From Mastacembelus armatus (Eukaryota; Chordata; Actinopteri; Synbranchiformes; Mastacembelidae), in the NCBI RefSeq assembly GCF_900324485.2, contig NC_046651.1, forward strand, positions 6,373,605 through 6,437,604: 64,000 bases of DNA. The letters are read 5' to 3'. The notes beneath the pieces are model-generated. The model was given only the letters and a program-made list of their open reading frames with translations, searched no databases and was not told where the DNA came from. Shown one piece after another: positions 50,522 through 64,000 of this stretch. The translations under genes and the position numbers were made by a program. Position 1 is the first letter of the stretch. Every line of letters starts with the position of its first letter.

Positions 50522-53500
50522 TTAGGATTCATAAAACATCTTCTTTGTGACAGTCGTTCCTCCCATGACGCTCCTCTGAACCACTTCTTTGGTGATTTGA
50601 CGGGTCACTATGCCGCTGCTCTCTGTGTGCTGTGCGGTCATCATCATCCCATCTGTTACAGAGGAAGCAGCACATATTGTGTGAATATATCTCATTTACA
50701 GAAGACCAGAAGGGAAACTAAAGTGTTTAGCTGTACCTGAGAAGTAGGGGTCATTGAGCATGGTGTGTGAGATGTTGGTTCGTGTGGTGACTTCAGGTGG
50801 CATGTGGAACACTTCCCTCCTTGTCATTGATTGGCTGTTATACTGAGACAAGGCACCTAGAGAGGGTGACGAAATGCTGATATTGATATACTGCTACATA
50901 TACAAAACTAGGAGAGAGTGATAGGAATGCTAAATGACTGTCTTTCAGTCTCTAACAGCCATTGTTATGAGATATTTGTTTTCATATTAAATGCTGTAAA
51001 AACTCAGCTTACTTCCATCTTGAGACTCAATAGTGATGATGCCCTCCCTCTCTGGACCGAAGCCCTGAGTGGTGCGAGCCTGAACTTTAAACTTGTAGGG
51101 AACGTTCTCGGTCAGGTTTGGGACAGTCAGGCTGGTCTCAGCACTGTCGCCATTCACCTGGAAGGAACGCATGTCACCTGGAGAAAACCAGAATCACATG
51201 TCAGAAGAGCAGTGTCCTAATCAAGACTAGAAATCACCACCTTACATAACATAACTACAAAGCATAACACAGGAGTGAAGCTCACCTCCACCATGCAGCT
51301 GTTCACAGGTCACTACATAGCCCAGGATGTCTCCATTGGGTTTGCGAGGTTTCTCCCAGCTGAGCTGCAGAGAATCAGGACTCAAAGCAGTGAAGACCAG
51401 GGGCCCTGGAGCACTGGGAGTGCTCAGAGTAAACGGTGAGCCTTCAGGCAAAGAGGAAGAGAAAGAAAAAGCAGAGCAGAGAAAGTTAGGAACACTGTCC
51501 CTATAGTGACAACAGGAAGACGTGGGTTCATCCAAGAATCAGAATCAATACCCGGCATGGGGCTGAGGGGACTCTTGGGATCGACGGCAGACTCAATGGT
51601 GATGACTCCCTCTCTCTCTGGACCCCAGCCCTCCTGGCTCTGAGCCTTCACCTTGAACAGGTAGGAGTGGTTGGGCAACAGGTCCTGGATGATCACAGAG
51701 TTCTCTGCTGGGTTCGTCACATTGATGCGCTTCATCTCACCTACAGGACAGGACACAGGCTCTTTAGAGTCAGCAGTAAATACTGCAGAGACAAAAAAAT
51801 GGAGCTAGTGAAGGAAAATTAAGAGTTTCTAAAATATCAGTGAATGTGTAGCATGATTCTCTGTGACAGGGTTTAAAAAGATTTCCTTCATTTTGTGTTC
51901 CATGTTTATATCCTAGTGCACAGATTCAAACAAACACAGTTATGTAGTAAATGGTCTTTGGTCCCAGTGTTTATCTACCTCCATTGAGCAGCTGGTAAAG
52001 AACACAGTAGCCCAAGATGTCTTTCTCACAATGTGGCTCCTGCCAGCTGACTTTGAGGGCAGTTGGTCCCAGAGCAGAAAACACCAGTCTGCTGGGGGTG
52101 TCTGGGACACCAGGAGAGACTCGTGCATCTGATGCATAACAGAAAGACAGTGAGAACACTGTTGGATATAATCACTGTAAATATGTGTTCTTTTTGACAG
52201 TAAGGGACAGACTTTGTGATTCTTCCCTTTATCCCAGACAGACATATATTTCTCTTGACACAGTCTACAAACAATGTGCAGAGACATAAATCACTGAACA
52301 TTTATTGCATGTATTTATATCTAAACTCTTCTTGTGAGTGCACTCAAGGATGCTGATATCTAAGAACTCTAAAGCTGCATTAATGATTTCTGTCCAGTTG
52401 GAGGCATCAGTACAACCCACAAACACAAATCTATCATATTATCACCATATAAAGTTGTTGTGATAAACAGGTTAGCAAACATTTGGCTGTTTACACATTC
52501 AGCTTCCATAGAGCTTCATGTTTCTGGCCACCTGACAAACTCCAGTATGCACTCTCTCTTTAGCTAAGGTTTGATCTCTGCCAATCCACCAAATACCTCA
52601 GTGCTATTAACTCTGTTAACTACTGTGTTCATCAGCTAATTGCTAATTTTGTGGCAAGGTGGTCGGAGTTGATGGGAGCTGCGATGTGTCTGGATACCAG
52701 TAAACCAAAACAATCAGCTAAAAGATGCTATCATTTTTTGTAGAGCTGAACTGACCTTTGGTCTTTTTTACGCGGGTTGGTCATTACAAGTGATCCATGT
52801 CACATTGCACATAGTTGTTTGATCAATAGTAAATATTATTAGAATATTAATATTCTTAATTAATATTATTAGAAATAAAACAGTGCTTAGTGCAGCTTTG
52901 AAAAAATCACAAACATATTCCTGTTGGACAATGTCTGAATGACAAGAAGGCTGATCAAAAATGTAAATGTAATTTATAGCATATAGAAACTGATGGCTAA
53001 GAAAAAAGGAAATACAATAATACAAGGTATGCCAGACGTAGCTAAATCACAGACAACAAACAATAGACATGATCAGATCAGACAACAAACCCTTAAAAAA
53101 ATGAGAGAAGCAGGGATGAAGATGACTGAAGATGAAGACAAACGTCACACCCAGCAAACACATCTGTGCCGTCATGCTTGTATGCTGCAGACTTACCCTG
53201 GAGCACCCTGTCCAGATTATATAAGGCTTCGCTGACATCTGAAGACGGGTTCCTGGCCCTCGACCCCTGAGACAGGCTGTAGCTGAAATGGCTCTGAGAG
53301 CTGCTCTGCATCCCAGTGTAGCCGAACCCACCTGATGGCGCATTGAGCAGGGGGGCAAAAGAGGAGGACACCAGGACAATAAAGGGAAGATGCACAGAAA
53401 ACAGAAGTGGCACAGAACAAGAGGGAGGAGAGCAGGTAGGAAGTAAAATAAAAAAAAGATGGGAGGGAGGGAGAAACAGCGATAGTCAGCATAGCTCCTG

Positions 53501-56500
53501 CAAAGTCTGTGTGGATAAGCCTGCTGTGCAGCCAACAGCCCCAACCCTGCTACTAGATGTCCAAGCTATCAACGTCACATGCTTTTTCAGTTTACCTGCT
53601 GAGGCATCTTAAACATTGCACTCCAAAGTAAAACCTTTCCCTTCTACATTTACTGTGCAGTAAATTCCAACCAGTGCTGAGGTCTAAAGCTTACTTTGAG
53701 GTGGGAACTTGTTTGACAAATCTCCCATGACGATAGAGTCCCGGATGTTCTCATCTGTGTAATTCCTGTTCTCCGAGCGTTTCCTCATGATGACTTCTGA
53801 GGTGTGTACCCCACCTCCAATCATATCCTGTCTGCGAGGGCTTCCTACAATATGATACAAAGATAAGTATAAAGACACGTACCACCTTGATGCTCAGTTT
53901 ACATATTTATTTCTCAATGCAATTACTGCTGTCCATCTTACCTGCTCCAGACATGTAGGTGGTGGTTGTTTCTGTGGTGAAGGAGCCACCTGCCCCTCTG
54001 TAGTTTGAGCTCAGGGTGGACATAGGAGAGGACGATGCTGATAAGTTTCGTGTCCCTGAACCTCCTGGGAAAAGGAAGTTCTGGTCCCACTTCCCGTTCA
54101 TCATATAATCTGTAAGAAAACACAATGGATGCCAGGATTTTCAATAGAAATTTAGGAAATTTAGATAGCTTTTAAACATCCTGACACTGACTGGAACAGC
54201 ACTGGACCGCTGATGTGAAGCACCCAAAACCAGATTCAGCAAGGCTAGTGTAGAGGAAACACCAGCAGCTTCAGATGACTTGTTCCAGTCCACTTTGTGC
54301 CACTTACAGATTACAGAAACAGCAACAACAGTTTAGCAGGTAAGTAAAGGAATTTTGTCAATTGTGCCACAGGTAGGTAATTGGTGTTTTTTATTTCTGG
54401 CTGCTAAAGAGTCTGCGTTTGGTGCTGAATATTCAAACAATGAATTGTATTAAAGTATAATAGCCACAGAAACAGTGACTATGTAAAAGAAAAAGAATGC
54501 TGGCATTCTGACAGTGACAAAGTAACACTCTAAGCAGGTAGTTTAGCATGTTAATATGTCAAATGAAAAAAAGTGCAGCTCAAGCTGATGGGATTTTTAC
54601 CAAAGCTGTAACACACTTAATGGAAAATCATTCTGCATTTGTCAAGACTCCTCTGGTGCCAGGGACCAGAGTGCCAGCCCTAGTACTAATTTGTTTACCT
54701 AATGTTGTTGCATGTGGCACTAAAATGATAGAATTGTGGTAGTTTTTACATTTCCTGCCTGTTGGTGGCAACATAAACATATCTTCATTTTTACATCTAA
54801 ACTGTTGCTGCTGTTGGCTTGTGGGAAACATGTCAGAACAGTAGAGAATCTGCAGCTTACAAAATGTGAGTTTTCAGAAACCAGTTTCATGAGGTGCTTT
54901 GCATCTAAAAAGGAACATGGAAAAATGAAAACTAATACAGCTGCAAGAAAAGGTGTCATCATTGAAACTGCCCTGTAGAGATGAGACTGTATTTAATTAA
55001 GAGCCGCACAATATCTAAGCCTTTACACACACCCAACAAGCTGCTTCCTGATCACTACCTCCGCAGTGGGATGGAGAGAGGACAGACAGCGACAGGCACC
55101 TGAAAAAGCCTGCCCCCGATCATCAACTGGAGGTGTGGGCAGTTGATGCCAGCGCTCCTCTCTGAGCAGATGGGGTGGGAGGACAGATGGGGTAAGTGCC
55201 AACTAGGCACAAGGGGATTGAAGCCCAGAACTGAATGATTAGGCAAATGATAATATTTCTGAGCTGATCATGTCACGAAGGCAGAGAGAAGTGTTGGCTG
55301 GCTTGCCGGGCACACGACTGGCCGTGCAAAATAGCTGACATGCTACAGTAGCTGCCTGTCTGTGGGTCTGATGGAGTGGTCTTCACCTGGCAGGGGTGTT
55401 TGGGTGTAGCTGGGGTGGGGGGCCTCATCTGAGTTCGTCTCTGTGTCTGTGCTGAGCCGACTGGGGATGATGTCCACCTGCTTTTTCCACGACACCTTAC
55501 GGAGATCCAGGTTGGACCCCACCAACTTGACATATTGCCAACCTTGTATATGGAGTCGTAGGGGAGAAGCAAGCAGGCGAGGGATAGATATGTAGGGAAC
55601 AAGCATCAACTGTTTGCTTGACTACACATTGCTTTACAAAAGCTGTAACAGAAATGGGATTACATAATCTATCTATACCTATATATAATATAGATAAAGA
55701 TAGATATAAATATAGAGATGTATTATTTCTTTAATAAAAATCCAAATTGTGTTGGAGGTTAGAAGTAACATCAGCTTTGTCTTCCAGAAAGCACAGAAAC
55801 CTCTGCAGGAGTAGGGGAGTGACAGTAGATTTAATGAGGGAGGCCTTGCGGTTTGTGATTGAAAAGCACTTCTGTTGCAGATATCTGGGGATGCACTGGA
55901 AGCAGATTTTGTTGCTGCCTTGGGTGGGGCGTTGACTGCAGGAAAAATGCCTGCCAGATGGAAATTATACTGCAATGAGAATGATGCCATGTCTGAGCCT
56001 CACAACCCTTCCAGCGTATCCTTATTAATATTAGCCTTTTCAGACAAGAAAAACACAAGTGTAAAAGAGTCAGAGGGGAGCTGAGGAGGTTTTCTTAATT
56101 TGATATTTTGGGAGGCGTCTCACACATTGGAGGATTTCCTGCACCGCAGATATGACCTATGTTTCATTGCTGTCCAATCTCTCTCCTGACAGGGCAATGA
56201 CACCTCAGCAAATATTGTATAAACACTTTGAGTATAGGAATAAAGCAGTCATGTCTGGAAGTACTGAGAACGCAGACTGAAGGTAAGTGGAGCCATGTAA
56301 CCCTGATAGCAAGTCTGGCTATCACATGCATCTTGCACAATGAGTTTATACTGTCAGTGGATCGGAGCAGCTTGTGGTTTTGGCTCTGGGTACCCACCAT
56401 CACCAGAGACGCTGGGTGTCTTAGAGCCTCCTGGGGACTTCAGCACCTCATTGCTATACATCAGATAGCTGTCATACTCCTCTCCTGCCTCAGCATCCAC

Positions 56501-59500
56501 AATAGGGATATCTGGAATGATGGGAACTAGGGGCAGAAAAACAGAGAAATAAATCTCTTGTCAGGAGGCTCACAGATCCATTGTACTTGTTCTAGAGAGT
56601 TGTTTGTCTCAAACTTACTGGACAGAGGTCTGGCAGGCTGAGATGCCAGGTTGATGGTAGCATCTCTGAAGGGGCCCCAGCCCACGCTGTTCTTGGCATG
56701 GACCTTGTACTGGTAAGTTTGGGCATTCTGGAGGTTCTCAATCAATAGCATTCGCTTCTTGGGGTTGTCAATCTTCACTTTCTTAGCTGCTCCCACAGGC
56801 TCTGTGAGCAGAGGAATAAGATATGATGAAAATGCAGCCATGTGTACAGTATTTTGTGTTTTAAGGGGGAATCAGTCTTACTCAGCTCATCATCGATGGG
56901 GGTGTAGATGACCTCATAAGCCGTGATGATGCCATTGGTCTCTGCAGGCTCCGCCCAGCTGAGCTGAGTGACAGTTGGACTGATGACGTTGAAGGCCAGA
57001 CGACCAGGCTCACCAGGCACTGGAGGAAGAGAGAACAGGAGCTTTTTTTTAAGGTCAAACAAGGCAGAGTTATAACATGAGCATTTACTTTATTGAAAAA
57101 TGTTGCACCACACAAACTAGTTTTTATATTAGTTAGAAATTATTTGTTGTTAAATCTTTACTCCCAGCAATTGCTGATGCGTATTATTTTGAAAGTTCTA
57201 TCTGCACCATTCATATTATCATCATCTGTTTCCTACAGTTCTTTCATCAGCTGCACTTGACTGGATTCACAATAATTACCATCCTCCTTAGTCTGACAGG
57301 TAACTACATTGGTATCACAGCCATCTCCCAGTGCATTGTAGGCACACACTCTCATCTCATAGTCACAATAGGGGTACAGGTGGGTTAAGTCAGCATGAGG
57401 GGTCTTCACATCTAAGACCTGGGCATCTTTCTCTGGGTCACCATAGATCCAGTACTTCACCTAAGGTGCAAAAGTAAAAAGAGACATAAGATACAACGTT
57501 TGACAAATACAATACCTATTGTAAAATATATGTACCAACACAAGTTGAAGCTTCTCATCATGTTAATTAGGCCATGTACCTTGTACCCCATAGGGTTACC
57601 AGGTGGTGGGTCCCAGTTGAGGCGGATACTTCTGGGTCCAGTTGGGATGGCATTAGGGTTTGGTGGAGCAAGAAGACGACCACCAGGAGAGGTAACACTT
57701 TGGTTTATGTAGCTCTTCTCCTGCTTCCTGGCAGTCTCTAATGGTCTGGGAGCTGCAGGAAGGTGATGAAGTTAGAAGATGAAGCAAACATTCACCAGAT
57801 ACAGTACCTCTGTTTTAGAATGATTTCTTCTTTCATACAAACTCAGATACACCACTTAAAATTCCAAAAAGGCTATTTCATGTCATCTGTATGTCCATGT
57901 TTTTGTGAAAAATTTAAAACATATCCCTATTGTGTCTTACCTCCATCTGTGACATTGACAAGGGTGGTCTTCCTCTCTCCAAGAGACGCATTGCTGCTTG
58001 GGTCAAACAGTTCAAGTTGGAAGGTCTCTGGATGGATTGGCCCTGGGTGCACTTTCGGTTCAATCACTATGTTCTTCTCAGTCTCTCCAGGACCAAACTT
58101 CAGAGGACCAGATAATTCAAACCGCTGGGCCTTCTTGGTGCGCCATTTAACTGTGGCAGGTGTATCCTCGTTGCGCGTCCGAACCACAGGGATGGTGTAC
58201 GTTGGGTCAGATGTAGTGAAGTTCTGGGTGCCTTTTTTGAACATCACCACACTGGGCTCTGGATAAGATCATGGAAAGCAACAGAAGAAACCTTAGCAAT
58301 CACTGTTTTGGCTGGGAGTAAGCGTAAGGCACACTGATGCATAGCCACTCATGTCCTTTTACCTGGTTGGTCTGCAATAGTGACAGTAGTTCTTGGGTAG
58401 CGCCCCAGCTTGGCACCTTGCCGTGGGTTACTGAGGTCCATGACAAACTGCTTAACCTGTTTGTCTTCCAAGAGGCCATCTTTCTCACTCAGCTCTAGCA
58501 GGCGAACAGGAACTACTTTCTGGGTCTCACCAGGCCCGTAGGTCAGGTCTCCTTCCACAGTCACATAGTCCTAAAAACATAGACCAGGTTAGTAATAGGG
58601 CTGTGCTGCTGATCGGTAACTCACCTGTCAGATGCTTTAAATTTCTTACAGTTACACTTCCACATACCGTACCAAGTATTTTAAAAAGTAGGAATCACCC
58701 CAACATTTGAATAGGTTTAAAGCTACCAATCTAAATTTAGGAGTACATTTAGTCTGCTCACCTTCTTATCCTTGGCTGTGAGGTCCCGTGTGCGGTATGT
58801 GACCTGTGTACGTCCATCCTCTATGATCTCTCTGCTGATTGGGATGTTGGCCACCCCTTCCTGCCTGCTGTAGGTGTAGGCTGGCTGGAGGAATGAGAAG
58901 ACACTGGAGGCTGAGGAGAAACAAGGGGAAGGTCAGTTTAAGCAATTTATTGTGAAGGTTGCACATTTTCCCATTACCTTAGGTCACAGATTCCTCACCA
59001 TGCTCTTTTATGATTGTGATGTTGACTAAACGTTTTCCAATTTCAGCAATGCCCAGTGGCACATCCCTGATCTCCACCTGCAGCTGCTTCTTGTCATCAT
59101 CTTCATCTTTGACAAAGAGTGGCACATGAACGTCTAGTGACTCCACACCTTCTTGGAACTCTATAGCTCCCGCAGCCTCTGCAGAGGAAGTACAGATCAG
59201 ACTTATTGAGAAACTTAAATTATTAGATTAAAATATACAGCAAACTACCCCACACATACAAACAGTTAACACACACCTCTGTCTGTGGCCACAGTATAGT
59301 AGCCTGGCACAACTGGGAGGTCTTGGAAGTTTCCAGATTGGACATTTTTCTCAGTGAGTTTGACAATATCAGGGTAGGTGTTACGAGGAGCAGACAGGAC
59401 AGTGTCCATGATAGTGTAGTCCTGCCTGAAGAGCACATCAGGGAGAGAAAAGTTAGACTAGCATGACCAAGCCAGTAAACTCTGCTGTTGTCTGTTGCGT

Positions 59501-62500
59501 CAGTCAGAGCATTACCTTTTCCCAGCATTTCTTTGCATCCTGCAAGAACCAAAACGCATATTTAATTCTCAGAGAAGTGACATGAAATTTCCATTATTGT
59601 GAGAATATGAAGAGAACTGAAGCATACAATTACTCAACACGCAGCGTAAAAACTGGTCTTTTAAGGAACACATCTTACCTGAATGCAGTTTTTTGCACTT
59701 TCTGGGCCCCAGGAATCTGCTTGTACACCTCATTCAGCTGGATTGAATAAATACAGTACTCGTTGACACAGTCGTCTTCATACACTAAATCCACACATGC
59801 ACACTAGTGAACCGAGACACACTCACGTTATCGGCCACTTCCTTGCGGAGCTGCTCGGCGTCTCTGGTTTCGGGCCGAGACAGGTTCTCAGAGAACAACC
59901 TGTTTAGCCGGAGTGAGACTGGGAACGGGACTAGATATGAAAAAAGAGAATCAAGGTCAGTTTATTGTTTCTTAGAAAATTTAGCTTTAAAAATCAATTT
60001 AACACTTACTGGTCTCTTTAGGGTTGGGCTTTATCAGAGCCTGAGGGTGATTGGGTCCTCGGTGCACATTATCTGTGACCTGCCAGCGAACCACGTCTGT
60101 TCCTTTGGGTGGACCAGTCCTCACCATTGGAGTGTCCAGATGATCTGAGGTGAGCAGAGACTGGCGGAGCAAATACTCATTTTCCTTAAATCCAACCATG
60201 CGACCTGCAGAGAGTAAGGTGATATATTCAATATGGTCCTGGTGAGGAGATGAACGATTTCAAGCAATTCTGTCAGATGTAATATGACAAAAGCCTTACC
60301 TCTACTGCAGCAAGGCAGCAGGGCAAGACAGCTCTGTGTTCAGGGAAGGAGAAGAGACATTATTTCAATTGCGACATAGAAATATCAGTTATTTAGTCCA
60401 AATGTGAGCGTTTGTACCTGACAGCAGTTTTTGAAGCAGGCACAGTATTTCCAGCAGCAGAGCAGCAGAAGTGCCAACAGTAACAAGAGGAACAACAGGA
60501 GAGGGAGCAACCACAGGAGGCTAGCAGGGGGACAATCTGGCAGGGCCATCACACAAAGGAGATAATGCTAAAACACAATGATCACACTGAACGCAAAGTT
60601 AAGTTATATTTACATGTAACCATGCATACAGTTTTTATTTTAATTTTCTACTTAACCAGTAGCGATAAATGGAATTTTGTTTGTGGTGCTCACACTTTAA
60701 ATGACATTTAAAACACTGGTTTGATCAGATTTGGTGGACAGTGGACATGGTGATGTAAGAAATAACTCCACGACAAAGTGGCTTTCAAAGCAGTTTATGA
60801 TATATAGTATCTACACTGTGAGTCAGTTCAGAGCAAATATATTCAGAAGCACAAAGAACAACAGAAATGTGTTGTAACAAATGATTCCATGGGTGCACAG
60901 ATCCTATGTGACACACATCCAAGCTGCAGCTCACCTTTTTTCTCAAGCACCTGAACCTCCAAGACTTTTTCTAAACGACCTTTAGGGTCTTCAACAGTGT
61001 AGTGGTATGTGCAGTCGTCCTCCTCATCACGGAAACTGCATGAATCAAGGACCTCCTCCGCTGAAAGCACATATGTACACACATATATCAACTATTATTG
61101 TCATCATTGGTAAAAGCATAAAGTGTATCTGGCTAATTAATGATTTCATGAAAACACATCACTGCTTACGTTTCTTGAGTTCATCCACCATGACTATTTT
61201 GAAGGGACACTTATCACATGCTTCTTTGTCCTTCTTCTCTCCTGTCTTCCAGGCCTGACACTGAACGCAACTCCTTGTAGCCTCACACACACCCAACTGG
61301 GCCTGGACGCGATACACACACATCAACACACAAGGCCAGGGAAGACTACACAAGCATGTGTACAGACAGATTATGATAAAGAATATGAGGCACCGGTAGA
61401 ATGATACACACTCTCCCTGACATACCTGCACAAAAATACATTTTCATACACTACGTTCACACACCTGGAAATTTGGCTCACAGGTTGAAGTCATCTCGAT
61501 TCCAGATTGTGGACACTCACAGCGACCACACACACATTTACCTCGCCCACTGCAGACACCCTGTCACAGATAAATACATGGTCAATCAAAGATAGACTGG
61601 AGTGCAAGGTGAGGTGATGAAAAAAATCAACACCGTACGGCTCTACTCACCCCTTTACGGTCCAGACAGGTCTGATTGCTCTTGGGACACTCACAGGCCT
61701 TGCCCTCCCAGCCTTCTATACATGCACATCCACCCATAACACAAGAGCCACGGTCTGAGAAAAAAAAAAAGATGAAATACTTTCTTACTGACGTAGCTAA
61801 GGGGTAAATGGTGTGAGAGAGGAAATAGTGGCAGTGAACATTTTTAATCAAAAACTCTTAGTAGCAAGCAGAAAAGATGCTGATTAATAAATTAAAATAA
61901 TAAGGGCAATAGAGTGAAAGTACATTTTAAGTAAGATTACTGCAGTAATAACTCAGCAGTTGCACATACAGTATATGAACTCATATATTGCACTTCTGAT
62001 CAATTTCTTTTCACTTGTTTTAGTAGTAGTAATTAGTAATTAGTAATACATTAGTATTATAATGTATTAGATGCATTGGCATTATAATGGGAAGCATGAC
62101 AGCCAGTTTGACTATAGTTACTGGAGAAATTCATTAATAGGCTAGCACATAAGTAGCATTATATGTGACATTAAATATTTAGTCAAATTTTTGTACCATT
62201 GCAGAGGAAGCCGGCGTATCTTGGACACTGGGTCTTGTCGTACTGACAGTAGGGTCCTTCAAACTGATCTGGGTTGTAGCACACACAGGTTCCACACTGC
62301 AGGCAGTCTCCACGGCCAGAACAAGGCTCCGTCATACCCGGCCCTACGCACTGGCTGGTGTCCAAAGCTGACGTAGTTTTGGAGCAGTTACAGAATGTAC
62401 CCACCCTGAAGGAGACACGTGGACAACATGAAGTGAAAAAACCTTTGCTAAGACAGAGATATCATAACCCAAGTAAATATGTGGTGTATTGGTGTATTTT

Positions 62501-64000
62501 TATTCTTTATAAGAATTAATAATTAAAGTCCTACCAGCTATCATAGCACTGACATTTCCCACACACCAGGTCTCCATTGTCATGGCATCTGGGTGCTTTA
62601 GGGATGCGAGTCTGTAAAGATCAAAGAGATGCTGGGATTATTCGCCCATATATAAATGACTTTAACTTCACCTCTTTCAGTGTTACTCTGTGTCTCTACC
62701 TTCTCACATTCACACGTTGGACACAAAACTGAGGCTTTAACATTGACAGCAGCATTAAAGGTTGTAGGTTTGACTCTCATTGTTCCCTCTTTTTCATTTG
62801 TCCTTGCTTTACAGACATGGTCCTGCTCAACCATCCGTTGGGCTTTGAGACGCATCTTGAACTTGCCCTGGAGAACACACAAACACACACACAGAGGTTT
62901 TGATTAATGGTCTGTAAAACCTATCACACCCAAATGATTTCAGTCAGTCATTACTAAACCCATCCATCCATCCATCCATCCGTCCACCCATCCATCCATC
63001 CATCCATCCATTATCTATACCCCCTTATTCCTATTTAGGGTCCCAGGGATCTGCTGGAGCCTATCCCAGCTCTCTTTGGGTGAACGGCAGGGGTACACCC
63101 TGGACAGGTCACCAGTCCATCACAGGGTCACATAGAGACAAACAACCTCACACACTCACAGAAAAGTCCCTGCTGAGTTTCGAACCAGGAACCTTCTTGC
63201 TGTGAGGCAACGGTGCTAACCACCAAGGCACTGTGCTGCCTTATCCTTAATCACATTGTTTCCAATAAAAAATAGTTCTCTTACTATTGCTCCAGGCTTA
63301 AAATCGAAGGCCCCATATTCTGCAACCCTTCCACTGGTGGACAAGAACTGAGCTTCAAAAGCCTTGGGTCTGTCTTCTGCACGGATGCTCATCTTAGAAC
63401 GGATACTCTGAAACAACATATGAGAACATCAGCCAACAGAAATCTGATCATGATTTAACTGCATACTGAGAGCCAGAAAGTGTAAAAAAAAACAGAAACA
63501 TATTCTTCCACCTAACAGGTGACATTTTACCTCAAAGGCGATCTCCATGACCTGCAAGATATTGGATGAGTCTTCTTGCAGCAGTCCAACCTCAGCGATG
63601 GGAAAGTACTCTTTGAGTTTCTATAGAAAAGCACACACAATACAAAACATAAAACAATTACCTATACCAAAACTTGCCAATATAAAAACCTGACACTGTG
63701 TTTCAGGAGCATAGCCTGAATGAAAGCTGATCTGAACACTGGTCCCACCAACCTCGTAGTATGAGTAGGAGTGGTTGGTGACAGCAAAGATGGGGATGAT
63801 GTTGTGTTTGCCCAGCAGACGAACCAGTGTAGGTATTGAAGGATAATCCTGATATATATCCTGTGTGTATTTGCCTGCTGCATCCAGGTGGCAGCGCTCA
63901 TCGTTCCGCGGCAGGATGCCCGACAGCACATTGGCGCCGTCTGCCTCGTAGTGGAAGGCAGACTCGGTGGAGAAAACCAGGAGGTGAGTGCTGTGGTTTC
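50522..64000 (-). CDS. itgb4: Integrin beta-4, 36 exons in window (5' end outside)
   Basis: Laminin receptor subunit of hemidesmosomes, pairing with alpha-6. Exons in transcript order: 63753->64000, 63531-63620, 63285-63407, 62700-62867, 62535-62611, 62197-62405, 61651-61754, 61465-61560, 61170-61302, 60935-61060, 60418-60536, 60300-60333, 60010-60204, 59827-59930, 59679-59737, 59516-59539, 59277-59425, 58999-59178, 58762-58910, 58363-58570, 57941-58258, 57580-57752, 57280-57460, 56882-57019, 56619-56801, 56398-56526, 55387-55542, 53942-54109, 53695-53844, 53197-53331, 51979-52128, 51552-51740, 51286-51441, 51013-51177, 50737-50856, 50522-50652. They give about 1,744 residues. Order: end of the beta-I domain ([20 protein letters not shown]), hybrid region, Cys-rich EGF repeats, a transmembrane helix ([19 protein letters not shown]) with WKYCAC, a Calx-beta domain, and fibronectin III pairs ([38 protein letters not shown]). 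The huge cytoplasmic tail is specific to beta-4. Most tail exons are phase 1-1. Confidence 0.97.
62959..63240. repeat. ATCC-headed dispersed repeat, copy 2
   Basis: In an itgb4 intron, ending 44 bases from an exon. Same head (ATCC repeats, then TATCTATACCC), GGATCTGCTGGAGCCTATCC block and GTGCTAACCAC tail as 5443-5845, but the part between the CACACT tract and the tail is deleted. Confidence 0.8.

Overview
The window is nuclear DNA of a bony fish, most likely a compact-genome (percomorph-type) teleost. The genes are split into many short exons with GT-AG introns. Their products match vertebrate proteins almost residue for residue. The repeats are typical of fish: an RTE/Rex3-like LINE, an L2-like LINE tail, ATCC-headed dispersed repeats and a hAT-like MITE. 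I assembled the exons by hand from splice signals and reading-frame phase. Assignments rest on remembered protein families, because no search could be run.

Layout from left to right: mrpl38 (-, 1041-6132), trim65 (+, 6913-9577), wbp2 (-, 12271-15876), unc13d (+, 17727-28530), unk (-, 30273-36544), H3.3 (+, 37830-38417), an unnamed RUN-PDZ-PTB scaffold gene (-, 39198-43520), an unnamed SPRY gene (+, 46206-48643) and itgb4 (-, 50522 to beyond the right edge). The nine genes alternate strand without exception. This gives four head-to-head pairs that probably share promoter regions, and four tail-to-tail pairs.

Seven of the nine genes form the block that in human lies at 17q25.1 (MRPL38, TRIM65, WBP2, UNC13D, UNK, H3-3B, ITGB4). 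Human TRIM47 and GALK1 are not seen. The GALK1 position, between H3.3 and itgb4, holds the two unnamed genes. Their functions are unrelated: mitochondrial translation (mrpl38), innate immune ubiquitin ligase (trim65), WW-domain coactivation (wbp2), granule exocytosis (unc13d), RNA binding (unk), replication-independent chromatin (H3.3) and hemidesmosome adhesion (itgb4). The block looks like conserved synteny, not a pathway cluster.

The main points for follow-up are: the complete 465-residue RUN-PDZ-PTB protein, a domain order I cannot match to a named vertebrate protein; the SPRY protein with an unrecognised 200-residue N-terminal region; a splice acceptor in that gene made almost only of TG repeats; one GC-AG intron; a palindromic GCTAACGTTAGC-like motif recurring near the divergent starts; and a LINE with perfect 13-bp target-site duplications. 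No tRNA, rRNA, CRISPR or virus-derived element was found.
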